Shown: piece after piece, positions 47,199-54,873 of the stretch
Layout of the letters: each line of letters begins with the position of its first letter
Numbering within the stretch: position 1 is the stretch's first letter
From: Phnomibacter ginsenosidimutans
GTDB lineage: Bacteria; Bacteroidota; Bacteroidia; Chitinophagales; Chitinophagaceae
Length of the DNA: 64,000 nt
Assembly (NCBI RefSeq): GCF_009740285.1
Contig: NZ_CP046566.1
Coordinates: 3,324,658-3,388,657, forward strand
Direction of reading: 5' to 3'
Notes under the pieces: generated by a model
Told to the model about the DNA's origin: nothing
What the model saw: only the letters and a program-made list of their open reading frames with translations
The model's database searches: none
Made by a program: the position numbers and the translations under genes

Positions 47199-48572
47199 TT
47201 ACTTGTTAGAATCGCAGCTCCTGCTCTCCCACTTGCCACTGGCCAAGTGCTTCTCCTTTACACCTAAGAATTCCACTTTCATCATCCGCTTACTACGTGG
47301 TCCGCTGATGCTGATGCGACCGTAATTCTGCAACTTATCAATGCCCAGTATACGCCAAGGATTGTTGGCTTCTTTGCCAGCAAATGCATGTGTACCACTG
47401 GTGAGTGGCGAACAAGTGATATCGTACATCGGATACAAACCGTCATGCTGTACTTTAATGATTTCTGTATGGTGCCTGTCGCCGGTGAGGAAAAGAATGC
47501 CCGGTATTTTTTCTGTTTTGATGAACTCCATCAACTCATTGTACTCAATCGAAAAATCGAGCAACTTATCAAACGGGCTGCCGGGATTGAGCACCTGGCT
47601 TCCGGTTACAATCACACGAAAACTGATATGTGGATTGTTTTTAGAATAGCGCAATTCATTTTTCAACCACTCCAATTGTTGCTTGCCATACATGCGTTTG
47701 TCTGCATTGGGCTTGCCATTGATGCTGTCGGGCAGCTCATCAAAATCACGCCACCAACGGTCATCCATCATAAAGAAATCGACGTCGGCATAAGTATACT
47801 TGCCATAAATCCCTTCATTGTTTTCTCCATAAGTCGGGTTCATCCACATGTGGCGAAACACCTCACGACTGGTTTGTTTGAATTGAAAACTTTTGCCATA
47901 ATCATTGGGACCATAATCACGATCATCCCATATAGCGAGGTGCGGCATGTTGGCCCAAAGTTGTTTTAATGATGGACTGCTGCGGTCGCGGTAAGCACGG
48001 TACCACATGCCCCATTCATTGCTGTAATCCACATCGCGGGTATACCAGTTATCGCCGAGCCACATCATGAATGCAGCTTGTTCTTTGGCCATCGTTTCAA
48101 AGATGCTGCTATCGCCGCCGTAAGGTTTTCCGGGCCTGTCGAAGCGAGGTTCATTGAAGTACGCACAACTGCCTGTAATGAAACTAAAATCCGGTGCATT
48201 GCTTCGCCACTGAAACAAGGCTTGTGTTGTAAATGAGCCCTTGCCCATTACAACGGGCGGCTGGTGCGTGGGCCCATCTTTCAGCGTCACTTCGTATTCA
48301 TACGTTGTAGCAGGTTCCAGATTAACGACCTCGAATTGCTGAAAATGATAGGGCGCATTTTTATCTGTGGGCAATGTTCTTACCACTTGCTTTTGTTGTG
48401 GTTTTCCTTTTGCCCATACTTGCACTGTGGCTATTGCTGTTTTGCTTTCTGTTGCGGCCCACAATTTTGCAGTCCGCATCGATACAGGCCCCAACACCGG
48501 ACCAACTGCTGTTTGTGCCATGAGCCACAATCCGCTGCACATGGCCAACAATGTTATCCCTAACCGTTTCAT
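47199..48572 (-). CDS. secreted PhoD-like phosphatase
   Basis: A 457-residue protein with signal peptide MKRLGITLLAMCSGLWLMAQ. An N-terminal fibronectin-like part (about 25-120) precedes a metallophosphatase domain: FITGSCAYF, MWLGDNWYTRDVDY, AIWDDRDYGPNDYG and GILFLTGDRHHTEI are the metal-binding blocks of the PhoD/alkaline phosphatase D family. Acts on phosphodiesters or monoesters outside the cytoplasm. Confidence 0.9.
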   Translation of the reverse strand: MKRLGITLLAMCSGLWLMAQTAVGPVLGPVSMRTAKLWAATESKTAIATVQVWAKGKPQQKQVVRTLPTDKNAPYHFQQFEVVNLEPATTYEYEVTLKDGPTHQPPVVMGKGSFTTQALFQWRSNAPDFSFITGSCAYFNEPRFDRPGKPYGGDSSIFETMAKEQAAFMMWLGDNWYTRDVDYSNEWGMWYRAYRDRSSPSLKQLWANMPHLAIWDDRDYGPNDYGKSFQFKQTSREVFRHMWMNPTYGENNEGIYGKYTYADVDFFMMDDRWWRDFDELPDSINGKPNADKRMYGKQQLEWLKNELRYSKNNPHISFRVIVTGSQVLNPGSPFDKLLDFSIEYNELMEFIKTEKIPGILFLTGDRHHTEIIKVQHDGLYPMYDITCSPLTSGTHAFAGKEANNPWRILGIDKLQNYGRISISGPRSKRMMKVEFLGVKEKHLASGKWESRSCDSNK

Positions 48573-49008
48573 TGTACTAAATTTTGTGGCAAGCTACTGC
48601 ATTGTGGTGAATTACGGGAAACAGCAAAACCTGTTAAAAAAATGATGCATTTGTGCTGCTCATCATTCATAGAAGGACGACGACGAATCAAACAGTATCA
48701 AACTGTTTCAGCACTTTATCATGAACAGAAACACCTATTGACCAGCTGTTAAAATATAGTCGCAATACTGCTACCACTTGTTGCATCAGCTTGCCTAAAA
48801 AAGGCAGCTTGGCTATATTCGTTTGTATCCAACGTAGCAGCCTGAATGTATGTGTTGATGTTTTACGCATACATGTTCCCTTGTATTTTTTGCAGTTTTC
48901 GCTACTGTACTTTTTTGTATTACCGGCTGCTTCACATCACTCACCTGCATGCCCATGGTATGCCCACACTAAAGCAAATGTTTTCTTCACCAAAATCCCT
49001 TTTATCCA
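48573..49008. other. divergent intergenic region
   Basis: 436 bases between the PhoD-like and KamA-like starts. No convincing gene; a 60-codon frame on the minus strand (48688-48870) shows no family features. Confidence 0.35.
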
Positions 49009-50334
49009 ATGGAACAAATGCTCGACAACATCACCAACAGCATGAAGTACAAATCGTACGCCTTACACAATTACAAAGCCATTCCACAGGTACAGGCACT
49101 GCCGGAAGAATTGTTAGAAGCCATTGAAGTGGTTGGCCATGTACTTCCTTTCAAAACCAATAACTATGTGGTAGATGAATTGATCAATTGGAATCAAGTA
49201 CCTAACGACCCCATATTTACGCTGACATTTCCACGCAAAGAAATGTTGCAGCCGCATCATTACAAAAGAATGAAAGCTGCACTGGATGCAGGCTTGAGTA
49301 AAGACGAGATAAAAGCAGTTGCGAATGAAATACGCATGGAACTAAATCCGCACCCTGCCGGGCAGGATAAAAATGTGCCGATGCTGGGCGATGTAAAACT
49401 GAGTGGTGTACAGCACAAGTACCGCGAAACAGTGTTGTTCTTTCCCAGCCAAGGGCAAACCTGTCATGCTTATTGCAGCTTCTGTTTTCGATGGCCACAG
49501 TTTGTGGGCATGGATGAAATGAAATTTGCGATGAAAGAAACCGATCAGTTGGTGCAATACCTGAAAGAACATCGTGAAGTAACGGATGTGTTGTTTACCG
49601 GCGGCGATCCTATGGTGATGAAATCAAAACTGTTGCGGGCTTATATCGAACCATTGCTAAGCGATGAATTGTGGAATGTGCAAACCATTCGCATTGGTTC
49701 AAAATCGCTGGCATACTGGCCCTACAAATACATTACAGATGATGATGCAGAAGATACACTGGCTTTGTTTACAGAAATTACCCGCAAAGGGAAAAATCTG
49801 GCCTTCATGGCACACTTCAATCATCCCGCAGAGTTGGATACACCTGCGGTAAAAGAAGCCATCATTCGCATCCGTTATACCCGTGCACAAATACGTACTC
49901 AGTCACCCATATTGAGAGCCATCAACGACAAGCCTGAAATATGGACAGAAATGTGGCGCAAACAAGTAAACCTGAATTTGATTCCGTACTACATGTTTGC
50001 AGTGAGAGATACAGGTGCTCAACATTTCTTCGGCTTACCATTGGTTGAAGCACAGGAAATTTGGCGGCAAGCATGGCAACACGCCAGTGGTGTTTGCCGC
50101 ACAGTGCGTGGTCCCAGCATGAGCTGCACACCTGGCAAAGTTCAAATGCTGGGCACTGCTTCAATCAACGGTCAAAAGGTAATGGTACTGCGTTTTTTAC
50201 AAGGCCGCAATCCTGATTGGGTAGGTCGCCCGTTCTTTGCTGAGTACAACGAAAAAGCCATCTGGATAGATGAATTGAAACCGGCTTTCGGCGAAAGCAA
50301 ATTCTTTTTGAAGATGAACTACAGGAAATATTAG
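49009..50334 (+). CDS. KamA-family radical SAM protein (lysine 2,3-aminomutase-like)
   Basis: A 441-residue radical SAM enzyme. The cluster motif is CHAYCSFC at 152-159 (C-x3-C-x2-C), followed by FRWPQFVG; DVLFTGGDPMVMKSK is the GGDP/SAM-binding block. Late in the sequence GPSMSCTPGKVQML may hold the PLP-binding lysine position. It aligns in plan with KamA but the length and C-terminus differ, so aminomutase activity on lysine is unproven. Alone, with terminator shared with the MutS-like gene. Confidence 0.82.
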   Translation: MEQMLDNITNSMKYKSYALHNYKAIPQVQALPEELLEAIEVVGHVLPFKTNNYVVDELINWNQVPNDPIFTLTFPRKEMLQPHHYKRMKAALDAGLSKDEIKAVANEIRMELNPHPAGQDKNVPMLGDVKLSGVQHKYRETVLFFPSQGQTCHAYCSFCFRWPQFVGMDEMKFAMKETDQLVQYLKEHREVTDVLFTGGDPMVMKSKLLRAYIEPLLSDELWNVQTIRIGSKSLAYWPYKYITDDDAEDTLALFTEITRKGKNLAFMAHFNHPAELDTPAVKEAIIRIRYTRAQIRTQSPILRAINDKPEIWTEMWRKQVNLNLIPYYMFAVRDTGAQHFFGLPLVEAQEIWRQAWQHASGVCRTVRGPSMSCTPGKVQMLGTASINGQKVMVLRFLQGRNPDWVGRPFFAEYNEKAIWIDELKPAFGESKFFLKMNYRKY

Positions 50335-50397
50335 CAGGCAGAATCAGTTACAACTGTACAACAGATGAACCGCTACTATTGACAGTATAAAATATGT

Positions 50398-50432
50398 AAG
50401 CGCCGCATTGATACATCATCAATGCGGCGCTT
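50398..50432. terminator. bidirectional terminator
   Basis: Perfect 15-bp stem (50398-50412 with 50418-50432), directly beside the stop of the MutS-like gene. Confidence 0.85.
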
Positions 50433-50435
50433 ATA

Positions 50436-52253
50436 TTACATATCTATCCCAATTTTTTTCATGAGGATGGAGGCATTCAAACTCTGGCAAATACCTTGTT
50501 TCAAGTGGTAATCGAAGTACAATTCTTCGCCCGACACCTGCACATCAAAATGATAATTATGAATGTGATCGGGATATTGATGTACGAGCTCCGCCAACGC
50601 TAAATCATGCGTGGCTATCATACCACATGCTTGCTGTGCAATCAGCTGCTGAATGAGTGCCGCAGAACCAGCATGCCTGTCGCCGCTGTTGGTACCACGC
50701 AGTATTTCATCCAGCAACAAATACACAGGCTGCTGTGCTTTCACCGCATCAATAATGCTTTTCAACTTTTTGAGTTCAGCATAAAAGGTACTGGTACTTT
50801 CTGCCAGGTTATCTGCAATGCGCATGCTGCTCATCACCTGCATGTAACTCATGCGGCAATGCAACGCACAAACTGGTGCGCCAGCCTGCGCCATCACCAT
50901 GGCCAAGCCTACGCTACGCAAAAAAGTACTCTTGCCCGCCATGTTGCTGCCGGTGATAATATTCACCTGTGCAACACCCTGCGTAGCGATGTCACTCACT
51001 ACTCTTTTGTCAGCTGCAATTAATGGATGACCCAATGCCTTGGCTTCAAAACTGCCGTGCCCTTGCAGCATTTGCGGAAAGCACCAATGCGGCATATTGT
51101 ACGCCAATGCCGCTAATGATGAAGCCGCTTCCACTTCGCCCAATACCTGCAGCCATTGTGTAGCAGTTGCTGCATGTTGTTTTTTCCATTGGGCAAAAAG
51201 GAGCATTTGTTGCAAGTCCCAAAAAAGCAGGATGTTAAGTGGAATAAACACCACAGGATTGAGGCGATAATCAAACCGGTTGAGCAACTGATTTAAACCA
51301 GCCACTGCTTTGCTGGCCATGGGTTCGCCATTCACAACGAGCACAGATTGACGCTGTTTCAACCAATGGCTTTCTCCCGTCTGCATTTGCTCCACATATT
51401 TCAGCGAAGCAGCGAGTCCATTGATTTCTTTACTCATACGGCCCAGCATTTGCCAGGTAGGTGTAGCCAACTTGCTGATGTAGCTTGTACCCAAAAAGAA
51501 AACCAACAAATACAGATTGAACCAAAAGTTTGGCAGATAATCAAGCCAATATGCTGTAAACAAACCAATAGAAACAACTGGTCCCAACCAACGCAACAAG
51601 TACCAACCTGTTGCAGTAAACACATCGTCTTTCGATTGCATCCACTGCTGTAGCTTTTGCGCAGTAGCAGCACTCACCGGGTGTTCGCGGCCACTGGCTT
51701 GCAAATGCTGCCGCCAGGCTACCTGCGGCGCTAATTGTTGCACTGCCGCTTGCCTTGCCGGCAATTCTTCGGGCAATGCAGGCTGCAGCAACCACGCTGC
51801 TAAGGTGTTTCTTCCTGCATCGCTTTCTGCCCGCTGCAGGTATTGGTACAGCGAGGCCTCGCCAAACACATCGAGGTCGTGGGCGTAGGCATGATTAGGC
51901 GGCATATATGCAGCGCCATCATAACGGTCTTTGTAGTGGTGTTCTTGCAACTGCCGCAGCTCTGCCTGATTAATAATGAGGAATTGTTGTACATGTTGCA
52001 GTTGCTGTTGCACATTCATACTCAGTACCACCAACCGCAGAAAAACCGCTACAAGAATAACCGATGGCAATACCATCCACCCACTACTGATTGGCCATTG
52101 CCAATACAACCAAACAATAGCCAGCACCACACTCAGCAACCGGCTCCACGACAACCAGCTACGTTGGCGACGTAGTTGTGCTGCTGTGGTTTCATATTCG
52201 GTAGCGAATTGCTTGTATTGCGCAACAGGATCGTGGAAAGAAGTAACAGGCAT
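50436..52253 (-). CDS. membrane-associated MutS-family ATPase
   Basis: A 605-residue protein with the MutS domain V ATPase at the C-terminus: ITGSNMAGKSTFLRSVGLAM (Walker A), SSMRIADNLAESTSTFYAEL (signature) and VYLLLDEILRGTNSGDR (Walker B), then MIATHDLAL. Unlike true MutS it has hydrophobic helices near 40-80 and 210-265 and no mismatch-recognition domain, so it is not the canonical repair protein; role unknown. Start ATG at 52253; TTTCTTTG ends four bases upstream. Confidence 0.88.
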   Translation of the reverse strand: MPVTSFHDPVAQYKQFATEYETTAAQLRRQRSWLSWSRLLSVVLAIVWLYWQWPISSGWMVLPSVILVAVFLRLVVLSMNVQQQLQHVQQFLIINQAELRQLQEHHYKDRYDGAAYMPPNHAYAHDLDVFGEASLYQYLQRAESDAGRNTLAAWLLQPALPEELPARQAAVQQLAPQVAWRQHLQASGREHPVSAATAQKLQQWMQSKDDVFTATGWYLLRWLGPVVSIGLFTAYWLDYLPNFWFNLYLLVFFLGTSYISKLATPTWQMLGRMSKEINGLAASLKYVEQMQTGESHWLKQRQSVLVVNGEPMASKAVAGLNQLLNRFDYRLNPVVFIPLNILLFWDLQQMLLFAQWKKQHAATATQWLQVLGEVEAASSLAALAYNMPHWCFPQMLQGHGSFEAKALGHPLIAADKRVVSDIATQGVAQVNIITGSNMAGKSTFLRSVGLAMVMAQAGAPVCALHCRMSYMQVMSSMRIADNLAESTSTFYAELKKLKSIIDAVKAQQPVYLLLDEILRGTNSGDRHAGSAALIQQLIAQQACGMIATHDLALAELVHQYPDHIHNYHFDVQVSGEELYFDYHLKQGICQSLNASILMKKIGIDM

Positions 52254-52395
52254 GCTGCAAAGAAACAAGTTTCACTGTTGTATTGATGCTGGCTTATACA
52301 GGTGCAAATGCCAATGAAAGAATCCTGTTTGCCACTCATCAATAACAGTTGTAGAAAAAGAGAAATTTCGACAACAGCCATGTATTTTACCACTC

Positions 52396-53333
52396 ATGAA
52401 AGCAATCATCTGCACACAATACGGACCACCTGAAGTACTGCAATTACAAACGGTAGCCACCCCCACACCACGCAACCATGAAGTGCTGGTAAAAATTCAT
52501 GCAACGGCTGTAAACTCAGGTGATATTCGCATACGAGGGTTGGCAGTAGAAGGCATGATGAAGTGGCTCATGCTGTTGGTGATGGGTTGGAATGGTCCAC
52601 GCAAAAAAATATTAGGCAATGTTTTTTCGGGAGAGGTAGTGGCCACCGGCTCAGCGGTGAAGCAATACAAAACAGGTGATGAAGTGTTTGGTATGACGGG
52701 CTTTGCAATGGGCACTTATGCGGAGTACATATGCATTGCCGAAACCAAAAACCTGCTGCTGAAACCGAAGAATGCTACACATGCTGAAGCAGCAGCCATT
52801 GTGTTTGGCGGACAAACGGCCATTCACTTTTTATTGAAAGCAGGCATTCAAGAAAGATCTTCTCCAAAAGTGTTGATTATTGGCGCTACAGGTGCCGTGG
52901 GTACTGCAGCTATTCAAATAGCGACGCACTTTAAGGCAGATATTACAACGGTGTGCAGTAGTAAAGGCTTGGCATTGGTGCAGCAGTTGGGTGTAGAAAA
53001 AACTATGCTTTACGACAAAGCAGATTTTACTACCTGCACTGAAAAATTTGATATTGTATTTGATGCTGTAGGCAAAACCAACAAAAAACAATGCCAACCA
53101 CTCTTACTGCCCAATGGCATTTACAAAACGGTTGGCGGATGGGAAGTAGCCTCGGAAAACATGGCACAACTGCAGCTATTGAAAGACCTGTTTGAGCAAG
53201 GTGCTTACCAAGCGGTGATAGACAAAGTTTACAATATGGAGGATGTAGTTGCGGCACACCAGTATGTAGACAGCGGCCGTAAAAAGGGAATGTGGTACTC
53301 CTCATACATCAGGACTCAACTGAGAAAAAGTAA
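52396..53333 (+). CDS. MDR-family NAD(P)-dependent oxidoreductase, frameshifted near the end
   Basis: Medium-chain, quinone-oxidoreductase-like enzyme. GroES-like part with VKIHATAVNSGDIRIRG and NVFSGEVVATG; Rossmann part with VLIIGATGAVGTAAIQIA. No catalytic zinc Cys/His set is seen, in keeping with quinone or enone reductases. At 53286-53292 one A is missing: reading GGA-AAT-GTG restores GNVVLLIHQDSTEKK and a stop at 53333 (312 residues). Without correction the frame runs on to 53691 through the antisense strand of the next gene, an artefact. Confidence 0.88.
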
Positions 53334-53343
53334 TACCAGCATG

Positions 53344-53384
53344 AAACAAAAAAGCATCGCTGGCCAAAACCTAACGATGCTTCG
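53344..53384 (-). terminator. terminator after the heavy-metal-binding gene
   Basis: Stem AAGCATCG (53352-53359) with CGATGCTT (53375-53382), T run on the minus strand. Confidence 0.7.
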
Positions 53385-53406
53385 TCAATATAGACACGTG
53401 ATGAAG

Positions 53407-53700
53407 TTACGCTTTCTTTTTCAGCTCCATGCCACACTTGCCGCATTTGCCGGGCTTGTCTTTGGCAGGCTCACACTTCATGGGGCATTCGTATTGTGCT
53501 GTAGCTTCTTTTTGCTTTTTCAGTTCCATACCGCATTTACTGCATTTACCGGGCTTGTCGCTAGCAGGCTCACACTTCATGGGGCACTCATATTTAGCAT
53601 GTTCTTTTTTGCCATGCTTGTGTTGCTTTTCCTGAAAAGCAAATGCAGCTACAGAAACAATGGCCATTACAGCCAGCAACAGTACACGTAGTTTTTTCAT
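53407..53700 (-). CDS. exported protein with two heavy-metal-binding motifs
   Basis: A 97-residue protein: signal peptide MKKLRVLLLAVMAIVSVAAF, a His/Lys-rich stretch (about 25-35), and two near-identical copies of YECPMKCEPxxDKPGKC followed by KCGMELKK (HMBD-type, as in CusB/copper-handling proteins). Likely binds copper or a similar metal in the periplasm. The two copies arose by internal duplication. Start at 53700 gives the signal peptide. Confidence 0.88.
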   Translation of the reverse strand: MKKLRVLLLAVMAIVSVAAFAFQEKQHKHGKKEHAKYECPMKCEPASDKPGKCSKCGMELKKQKEATAQYECPMKCEPAKDKPGKCGKCGMELKKKA

Positions 53701-53815
53701 ATGTCCGAAATTTTGATTGTACAATCTGTTTCGACAAAGGAACAATCTTTGTTTGTTGCAAGCATGTGAAAACGCAGACTCTTTTTGCAACATTGCAGCA
53801 AAAAACTATCCTATA

Positions 53816-54028
53816 CTAACTGTTTTCACTGCGGTATTCCAAAATATCGCCGGGCTGGCAGTCGAGTACTTTACAAATGGCTTCGAGGGTACTGAAACGG
53901 ATGGCTTTGGCCTTACCGGTTTTAAGTATCGACAGATTCGACAACGTGAGGTCTACTTTTTCCGACAGCTCATTCAACGACATTTTGCGCTTGGCCATCA
54001 TCACATCAAGGTTTACAATAATGGGCAT
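53816..54028 (-). CDS. XRE-family transcriptional regulator (YozG-like)
   Basis: A 70-residue helix-turn-helix protein: MSLNELSEKVDLTLSNLSIL and RFSTLEAICKVLDCQPGDIL are the HTH_26-type core. Its start is 3 bases from the stop of the DUF2975 gene upstream, so both are translated from one mRNA. Such pairs are common in Bacteroidota and Firmicutes; regulated genes unknown. Confidence 0.9.
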   Translation of the reverse strand: MPIIVNLDVMMAKRKMSLNELSEKVDLTLSNLSILKTGKAKAIRFSTLEAICKVLDCQPGDILEYRSENS

Positions 54029-54031
54029 GGC

Positions 54032-54574
54032 TTAAATGGTTAAATCGTTTTCGGCTTGCAATTCAATGCCGCGTTTAAAAATTTGCGCAACGATGAACAG
54101 TATCACTGCCATAAACAACCATACATCGCCGCCGGCAATACTGAGGGTTTGAATGGAGGGGAGTTTTGCACCCAAGGTTTCTAACCATAGCGTATGCTTC
54201 ACCGCCCACAAGGCAAAAATGCCGATGCCCAAACTGATGTATGCTGCAGTAAGTAAGAAGCGACCTGTGGCTGCGTTGAACGGTTGATTCATGTTGAGCT
54301 TTTCGTCGTGTAGCAGTTTTACAATCATGTAAAAGAGGATGGCCTTGAGTACTGCCGGAATCACAATCAGGATGATTTCGGTGAAATAATGCCCTTTGTC
54401 GAAATGGTACAGTTGATGGATGCCCGGGTACATCACATTGCTTTCGCTGTAGTACATGGTTACAACGGGGTTGAACACCCAAACGCCGGCTTCATAACAT
54501 AGCCCAATGAAAATGATCCAGGCCAGCACATAGAGGGCTTTGAGGATGTGGCGGGTGGTAATGACAATTTGCAT
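54032..54574 (-). CDS. DUF2975 membrane protein
   Basis: A 180-residue protein with four membrane helices (about 8-30, 60-82, 105-127, 140-165), the DUF2975 layout, with KHTLWLET and a C-terminal IFKRGIELQAENDLTI typical of the family (RxG..LQ.END.TI). Operon partner of the XRE regulator. Start ATG at 54574. Confidence 0.85.
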   Translation of the reverse strand: MQIVITTRHILKALYVLAWIIFIGLCYEAGVWVFNPVVTMYYSESNVMYPGIHQLYHFDKGHYFTEIILIVIPAVLKAILFYMIVKLLHDEKLNMNQPFNAATGRFLLTAAYISLGIGIFALWAVKHTLWLETLGAKLPSIQTLSIAGGDVWLFMAVILFIVAQIFKRGIELQAENDLTI

Positions 54575-54689
54575 ACGATACGTGTTTGTTTGACAGGGCA
54601 AACATAAATACATTTATTGAAAAACAATAAATTTTATCCTTTTTTCAGAAATATATTGTTGAGTAAAGGCGAATGCTTTGTTGTAGCTG

Positions 54690-54785
54690 ACGGGCTGCGG
54701 GTGCCGTGGGCGGCGACGCAGGAGCCGGCCCCGCTGCTGTTTTTTGGCGGGGCGATACCCCAAAGGCACCCGAACTGTTGCCTGG
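54690..54785. repeat. GC-rich nested palindrome
   Basis: Outer arms CGGGTGCC (54698-54705) and GGCACCCG (54765-54772), an inner pair CCCCGC (54729-54734) with GCGGGG (54747-54752), and a right end GAACTGTTGCCTGG that resembles the right end of the palindrome at 19611-19817. No ORF unit adjoins it. Confidence 0.5.
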
Positions 54786-54810
54786 ATTTGCAGTGCAGCT
54801 CACAGCCCCA

Positions 54811-54844
54811 ACAAAAAAAGCCACCGCCCGAAAAGGCGATGGCT
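54811..54844 (-). terminator. terminator after nrdJ
   Basis: Stem AGCCACCGCC with GGCGATGGCT (54819-54828 with 54835-54844; G-T pair), followed by seven T on the minus strand; 29 bases beyond the stop. Confidence 0.8.
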
Positions 54845-54873
54845 GTGTATTGAAATGTTGGAAAAAACGGTGC

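Noticed and set aside
48688-48870. A 60-codon minus-strand gene in the intergenic region
   Set aside because: No recognisable motif, start context or conservation evidence.
52396-53691. A 431-residue oxidoreductase with a long hydrophobic C-terminal extension
   Set aside because: The extension is the antisense of the heavy-metal-binding gene; one missing base near 53288 explains it, and the corrected end is a normal oxidoreductase C-terminus.
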